DNA from: Gammaproteobacteria bacterium
GTDB lineage: Bacteria; Pseudomonadota; Gammaproteobacteria; Steroidobacterales; Steroidobacteraceae
Direction of reading: 5' to 3'
NCBI GenBank assembly: GCA_027451085.1
Contig: DAIDKA010000065.1
Location: 1-9,894 of the forward strand
DNA: 9,894 bases
The notes beneath the pieces are model-generated. The model was given only the letters and a program-made list of their open reading frames with translations. It did not search any database and was not told where the DNA came from. Shown piece by piece: positions 6,588-9,894 of the stretch. Both the position numbers and the translations under genes were made by a program. Numbering within the stretch: position 1 is the stretch's first letter; every line of letters begins with the position of its first letter.

Positions 6588-6598
6588 CCACAACCGCC

Positions 6599-7348
6599 AT
6601 GCTCGCCATCATCAGCGCCATGCAGGAGGAGATCGCCCTGGTGCAGCAATCGCTGACGGGAGCGTCCAGCCGCGCCACCGGGGGCCGTGAGTTCCTCACC
6701 GGCCAGCTGCACGGCACCCGGGTGGTGGCGGTGTTTTCGCACTGGGGCAAGGTGGCGGCGGCGGCCACCATCGCGCAGCTGCTGTCGTCCTGGCCGGTCA
6801 CGGAACTCGTGTTCTGCGGCGTGGCCGGTGGCGTGCGCGCGGACCTCGGCATCGGCGACATCGTGGTCGCAAGCGACCTCATCCAGCACGACATGGACGC
6901 AAGCCCGCTGTTCGCCCGCTATGAGATACCGCTGACCGGCAAGACCCGCTTCACCGCCGACGCCGGCATCAACGCCCGCCTGGTGGCCGCTGCCCGGCGA
7001 TTCGTCCACGAGGACCTTCACGCCAGCATCGACGCCGTCGAACTGCGCGAGTTCAACATCAGCCAGCCGCGCGTTGCCAGCGGTCTTATCGCCAGCGGCG
7101 ACAAGTTCTTCAGCACGGGTGCGGATCTCGCCGGACTGCGCCAGCGGCTGCCGGACACCGCCTGCGTGGAGATGGAAGGCGCCGCCGCCGCCCAGGTCTG
7201 CGAGGCCTTCGGCGTGCCCTACGGCGTGGTGCGCGTGATCTCCGATGGCGCGGACGATCACGCGGCGCGCGATTTTCCCCGCTTCGTCCGCAATGTCGCC
7301 CGGCACTACTCGGCGGGGCTGCTAGCGCACTTCGTACGCGGCGGCTGA
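6599..7348 (+). CDS. mtnN: 5'-methylthioadenosine/S-adenosylhomocysteine nucleosidase (MTAN, Pfs)
   Basis: This cytosolic nucleosidase (PNP_UDP_1 fold, 249 residues against 232 in E. coli) hydrolyses methylthioadenosine and S-adenosylhomocysteine to adenine plus a thioribose. It serves methionine salvage, relieves SAH inhibition of methyltransferases, and feeds the AI-2 route where LuxS exists. ISAMQEE (5-11) holds E11, equivalent to catalytic/water-positioning E12. CGVAGGVRADLGIGDIVV (73-90) is the ribose-binding region. SGDKFF (166-171) lies in the base pocket. VEMEGAA (190-196) supplies E193, and RVISDGAD (212-219) supplies general acid D216. HDMD (97-100) is kept, but the usual FGYxxGQ that follows is replaced by FARYEIPLTG. 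No Shine-Dalgarno precedes the ATG, so coupling to yciH is likely (20-nt gap). Confidence 0.93.
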   Translation: MLAIISAMQEEIALVQQSLTGASSRATGGREFLTGQLHGTRVVAVFSHWGKVAAAATIAQLLSSWPVTELVFCGVAGGVRADLGIGDIVVASDLIQHDMDASPLFARYEIPLTGKTRFTADAGINARLVAAARRFVHEDLHASIDAVELREFNISQPRVASGLIASGDKFFSTGADLAGLRQRLPDTACVEMEGAAAAQVCEAFGVPYGVVRVISDGADDHAARDFPRFVRNVARHYSAGLLAHFVRGG

Positions 7349-8787
7349 TGCCGGTGGACAGCGCTCACGGGGCTGCCACGCGCTCGCTCAAACCACTGCT
7401 GTGGCTGGTGGCTTCCAGCTTCTTCATGCAGACGCTGGACGGCACCATCGTCAACACCGCGCTGCCGGCGATGGCCGCGAGCCTGGGCGAGCGGGCGCTG
7501 CGCATGCAGTCGGTGATCATCGGCTACTCGCTGACCATGGCCATGCTGATCCCGGCCTCCGGCTGGCTGGCCGACCGCTTCGGCACCCGCCGCGTTTTCC
7601 TCAGCGCGATCGTCGTGTTCACCCTCGGGTCCGTGCTGTGCGCGCTATCGCACACACTGCCACAGCTGACCCTGGCGCGCGTGCTCCAGGGCGCGGGCGG
7701 CGCGCTGCTGCTGCCGGTGGGAAGGCTGGTGCTGCTGCAGACCTTCCCGCGTGAACAGCTGCTGCCGGCCATGAGCTTTGTGGCGATTCCGGGGCTGGTG
7801 GGGCCGCTGATCGGCCCGACGCTGGGCGGCTGGCTGGTGCAGGTCGCGAGCTGGCACTGGATCTTCCTGATCAACGTGCCCATCGGCATCGCCGGCGGCA
7901 TCGCCACACTGACGCATATGCCGGCGCGGCGCGCCAGTGAGCTTGCGCCGTTCGACTTCGCCGGCTACGGCCTGCTGGCCGCGGGCATGGTAGGCATATC
8001 CATCGCCCTCGACGGCATGTCGGACCTCGCCCTGCACCATGCCACGGTGCTGCTGCTCCTGGTCTTCGGCCTGGTGATCCTGGCCGGCTACTGGCTGCGG
8101 GCCGCGCAGCAGCCGCATCCGCTGTTTCCGCCGTCGATCTTCCGCGTTCCCGCTTTCAGCATCGGCCTGCTGGGCAATCTTTTCGCCCGCCTGGGCAACG
8201 GCGCCATGCCCTATCTGCTGCCGCTGCTGCTGCAGGTGAGCCTGGGGTACGAGCCCTTTCATGCCGGCCTCATGATGCTGCCCACCTCCGTTGCCGCCAT
8301 GGGCTCCAAGCGCATGGCCATCCCGCTGATCAACCGCTTCGGCTACCGGCAGGTGCTGGTCGCCAATACGCTTTTGGTGGGCCTCGGGATTGCGGCCTTC
8401 GCGCTGGTAAGCGCCAGCCAGCCACTGTGGATCATTCTGTTGCAGCTGGCAGCCTTTGGCATGGTGAACTCACTGCAGTTCACGGCCATGAACACCCTGA
8501 CGCTCAAGGACCTGGACAGTCCCATGGCCAGCAGCGGCAACAGCCTGCTGTCCATGATGCAGATGCTGGCCATGAGCCTGGCGGTTGCCGCCGCCGGCGG
8601 CCTGCTCGCCGCCTTTACCGACACCTTCGGGCATGGCGGCCGCAACCTCGCCGTGTTCCATGCCACCTTCCTGTGCATGGGCCTGATGACCGCCGCCTCC
8701 GCCTGGATCTTCTGGCAACTGCCCGATGACGACCCCGAAACCCGCCGCGGCAGCAACAAGGGCGATCCAGTGTCCGAGGTCGCCTGA
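7348..8787 (+). CDS. mdtD: MFS multidrug efflux transporter, DHA2 family, MdtD-like
   Basis: This 479-residue inner-membrane proton-driven exporter closely resembles E. coli MdtD (471 residues). The N-terminal half carries FFMQTLDGTIVNTALP (25-40, motif D1), GWLADRFGTRR (72-82, motif A) and RLQG-type RVLQGAGGA (111-119, motif B). It also carries GLVGPLIGPTLGGWL (149-163), the antiporter motif C, and SWHWIFLINVPIG (168-180). The C-terminal half has FHAGLMMLP (304-312), NRFGYRQVLVA (329-339) and MNTLTLKDL..MASSGNSLLSMM (381-404), the MdtD-typical stretch. Hydrophobic segments run from about 16 to 457, suggesting 13-14 membrane helices. The ATG overlaps the mtnN stop by one base (TGATG), implying translational coupling. 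No mdtABC RND pump genes are adjacent, so a stand-alone pump of unknown substrate is likely. Confidence 0.85.
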   Translation: MPVDSAHGAATRSLKPLLWLVASSFFMQTLDGTIVNTALPAMAASLGERALRMQSVIIGYSLTMAMLIPASGWLADRFGTRRVFLSAIVVFTLGSVLCALSHTLPQLTLARVLQGAGGALLLPVGRLVLLQTFPREQLLPAMSFVAIPGLVGPLIGPTLGGWLVQVASWHWIFLINVPIGIAGGIATLTHMPARRASELAPFDFAGYGLLAAGMVGISIALDGMSDLALHHATVLLLLVFGLVILAGYWLRAAQQPHPLFPPSIFRVPAFSIGLLGNLFARLGNGAMPYLLPLLLQVSLGYEPFHAGLMMLPTSVAAMGSKRMAIPLINRFGYRQVLVANTLLVGLGIAAFALVSASQPLWIILLQLAAFGMVNSLQFTAMNTLTLKDLDSPMASSGNSLLSMMQMLAMSLAVAAAGGLLAAFTDTFGHGGRNLAVFHATFLCMGLMTAASAWIFWQLPDDDPETRRGSNKGDPVSEVA

Positions 8788-8870
8788 ACCCGCAGGATCG
8801 TTGCTCCAGCCCACAGGGATTTTTGCCAGTGTCGCATACCATCCCTCGCTATATTCTTATGGGAATAACG

Positions 8871-8876
8871 TACAAT
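8871..8876 (+). promoter_or_regulatory. Candidate -10 for the propeller gene
   Basis: TACAAT (5 of 6 to TATAAT) sits in a locally AT-rich stretch (8850-8880) that stands out from the GC-rich surroundings. It predicts +1 near 8883 and a leader of about 99 nt. No hexamer at 16-18 bp upstream resembles TTGACA; TTGCCA (8823-8828) is a good -35 by sequence, but too far away and too far (21 bp) from the alternative TATATT (8850-8855). The rest of the 8788-8870 gap has no convincing terminator for the exporter gene, only a T5 run (8820-8824). Confidence 0.45.
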
Positions 8877-8883
8877 AAGACCA

Positions 8884-8894
8884 TCGTGTCACGA
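8884..8894. promoter_or_regulatory. 11-bp palindrome at the predicted transcription start
   Basis: TCGTG-T-CACGA is a perfect 5+5 inverted repeat around one base, placed immediately after the candidate -10 at 8871-8876. Position at +2 to +12 would suit a repressor operator. It is short and could occur by chance. Confidence 0.3.
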
Positions 8895-8931
8895 CGGTTC
8901 GCTGCTGCCGGGCGACGGGGGTGCGAACGTC
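8893..8931 (+). other. Stem-loop in the leader of the propeller gene
   Basis: GAC-G-GTTCGC (8893-8902) pairs with GCGAACGTC (8923-8931), giving a 9-bp stem with one bulged G (8896) and a 20-nt GC-rich loop. It would lie in the 5' leader, directly before the small upstream ORF. It shares bases with the 8884-8894 palindrome. It matches no riboswitch class I recognise. Confidence 0.35.
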
Positions 8932-8985
8932 ATGCATCGCATCTCCCACCATAAGTTTAAGGACTCAGAGAGGATCAGCACATGA
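8932..8985 (+). CDS. Possible 17-residue upstream ORF (leader peptide)
   Basis: ATG at 8932 opens a frame coding MHRISHHKFKDSERIST and stops at TGA 8983-8985. The stop overlaps the ATG of the propeller gene (8982-8984) as ATGA, the classic geometry for translational coupling. Upstream GGGGG (8917-8921) is about 10 nt from the ATG and is only a loose Shine-Dalgarno. The peptide is polar, with three His in the first seven residues, and matches no family I know. With only 17 codons, a chance ORF is quite possible. Confidence 0.25.
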   Translation: MHRISHHKFKDSERIST

Positions 8986-9894
8986 AGATCAACCTCGCCA
9001 TCGCTGCAGGCGTCGCCGCCGCCATCGGTGTGGCCACGGCAGCAGCGCAGGCCGCCCCGCCCGCCGAAATCGTCGTCAACGCCCAGCGGGTGTTCCCGGA
9101 GAGCATCACCTCCTCCGCCGACGGCTCCGTGTTCTTCGGCAGCATCGGCAACAAGGCCGTCTACCGTGCGGCGCCGGGTTCGGCCACCGCCGACACCTTC
9201 ATCGCCTCCGGCGCCGAGGGACTGGACAGCACCTTCGGGGTGTTCGTCGACAACCGCACCCGCACGCTGTGGGTGTGCTCCAACCACATGGGACCGCCGG
9301 ACGGCGGGCCCGCGTTCGCCCACCTGTATGCCTTCGACGTCAGCACGGGCGCACACAAGGCGCACTACGCTTTCCCCACCGCCGGCAGCTTCTGCAATGA
9401 CATCGCCACGCTTGCGGATGGCACCGTGTTCGCCACCGACACCGGCAACACACAGGTCGTGACCCTGAAGAAGGGCGCGGGCGAGCTTACGGTGTGGGCC
9501 GGCGCCGACGGTTCCCTGGGACCCAGGAACGTGGCGCTCGACGGCATCTCGGTGCTGGGTCATCGCATCATTGTCAACGAACTCGCAGCCAGCAAGCTGT
9601 ACAGCATCCCGCTGAACAAGGACGATTCCGCCGGTGCGCCGGTGGAGGTCAGCACCGACCGGCCCATCTCACGTCCGGACGGCATGCGCGCATTCGGCCC
9701 GGACAGTGTGCTGATCATCGAGGGCGGCGACGGCGGCAAGCTGGAGCGCGTGACCTTTGACGGCAACACCGCCAGGGTCAAACTCATCAAGCAGGGCTAC
9801 CCGGACGGCCCGGTGGCCGTCACCGTGGTGGGCACCACCGGCTACGTCGCCGAGGGCCAGTTCGCAGGCATGCGCCCGCCCGCGCCCGGCGCCG
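8982..9894 (+). CDS. Exported SMP-30/gluconolactonase-like beta-propeller protein (3' end outside window)
   Basis: The frame is open from ATG 8982 to the window edge (304 codons visible, no stop). Residues 1-24 are a clear signal peptide (MKINLAIAAG, Ala-rich core, probable cut after AQA24). The mature part shows recurring short beta-strand blocks ending in D-G or G-N turns: FPESITSSADGSVFFGS (38-54), LWVCSNHMG (96-104), CNDIATLADGTVFATDTGN (138-156), LDGISVLG (186-193), RPDGMRAFG (231-239) and YPDGPVAV (273-280). These resemble SMP-30/NHL-type six-bladed propellers. E40, N139, D187 and D233 are plausible metal-site candidates by analogy with SMP-30, which is inference. A lactonase or binding role is possible, and the substrate is unknown. 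AGAGGA (8969-8974) lies 7 nt before the ATG. Confidence 0.82.
   Translation, partial: MKINLAIAAGVAAAIGVATAAAQAAPPAEIVVNAQRVFPESITSSADGSVFFGSIGNKAVYRAAPGSATADTFIASGAEGLDSTFGVFVDNRTRTLWVCSNHMGPPDGGPAFAHLYAFDVSTGAHKAHYAFPTAGSFCNDIATLADGTVFATDTGNTQVVTLKKGAGELTVWAGADGSLGPRNVALDGISVLGHRIIVNELAASKLYSIPLNKDDSAGAPVEVSTDRPISRPDGMRAFGPDSVLIIEGGDGGKLERVTFDGNTARVKLIKQGYPDGPVAVTVVGTTGYVAEGQFAGMRPPAPGA

Noticed and set aside
8788..8830. Terminator after the MFS gene (CCCACAGGGATTTTT)
   Set aside because: The only stem is 3 bp around ACA before the T5 run; too weak to call an intrinsic terminator.
8893..8985. Riboswitch in the propeller gene leader
   Set aside because: There is one simple stem-loop, and no conserved core of any riboswitch class I can recognise.
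1..9894. Mobile element, CRISPR, toxin-antitoxin or phage-defence system
   Set aside because: No transposase, integrase, repeat-spacer array, terminal inverted repeats or defence domains are seen; all gene families are metabolic, transport or envelope.

Overview
The window is GC-rich, densely packed bacterial DNA. Gene content suggests a proteobacterium, probably gammaproteobacterial: a class 2 quinone-dependent PyrD, a YciH/SUI1 protein, a Pfs-type MTA/SAH nucleosidase, an MdtD-like exporter and a YXWGXW-repeat envelope protein. This is inferred from protein families, and no genus can be assigned. I see no tRNA, rRNA, CRISPR array, insertion sequence, phage gene or attachment site. It reads as ordinary chromosomal backbone.

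Layout. Bases 1-96 are the end of a class III aminotransferase. Two hairpins (101-130 and 142-177) separate it from a convergent minus-strand block: a secreted YXWGXW-repeat protein (183-1178), pyrD (1301-2305) and a divergent PurM-like AIR synthase family gene (2333-3442). A 37-bp divergent gap with a palindromic extended -10 (TGATATCA) leads to a plus-strand alpha/beta-hydrolase carboxylesterase (3480-4157). Its stop codon directly abuts the stop codon of a large exported DUF885 protein on the minus strand (4158-6185). Divergent from that is a tight plus-strand cluster: yciH (6252-6578), mtnN (6599-7348) and an MdtD-like MFS exporter (7348-8787), with a 20-bp gap and then a 1-base TGATG overlap. 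After a 194-bp intergenic region comes an exported SMP-30/gluconolactonase-like beta-propeller protein (8982 to window end, incomplete). That region holds a -10-like hexamer, an 11-bp palindrome, a structured leader and a possible 17-residue upstream ORF.

How genes may work together. PyrD makes orotate for pyrimidines. The PurM-like gene sits 27 bp upstream on the same strand and is probably co-transcribed with it, but it lacks canonical PurM signatures, so its role in purine synthesis is uncertain. MtnN removes methylthioadenosine and S-adenosylhomocysteine and is probably translationally coupled to the exporter. Three products (YXWGXW, DUF885, propeller) carry Sec-type signal peptides. I found no clear new multi-gene system. 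The most interesting signals are the symmetric divergent promoter, the non-canonical PurM-like protein, and the structured leader with an ATGA-coupled upstream ORF before the propeller gene.
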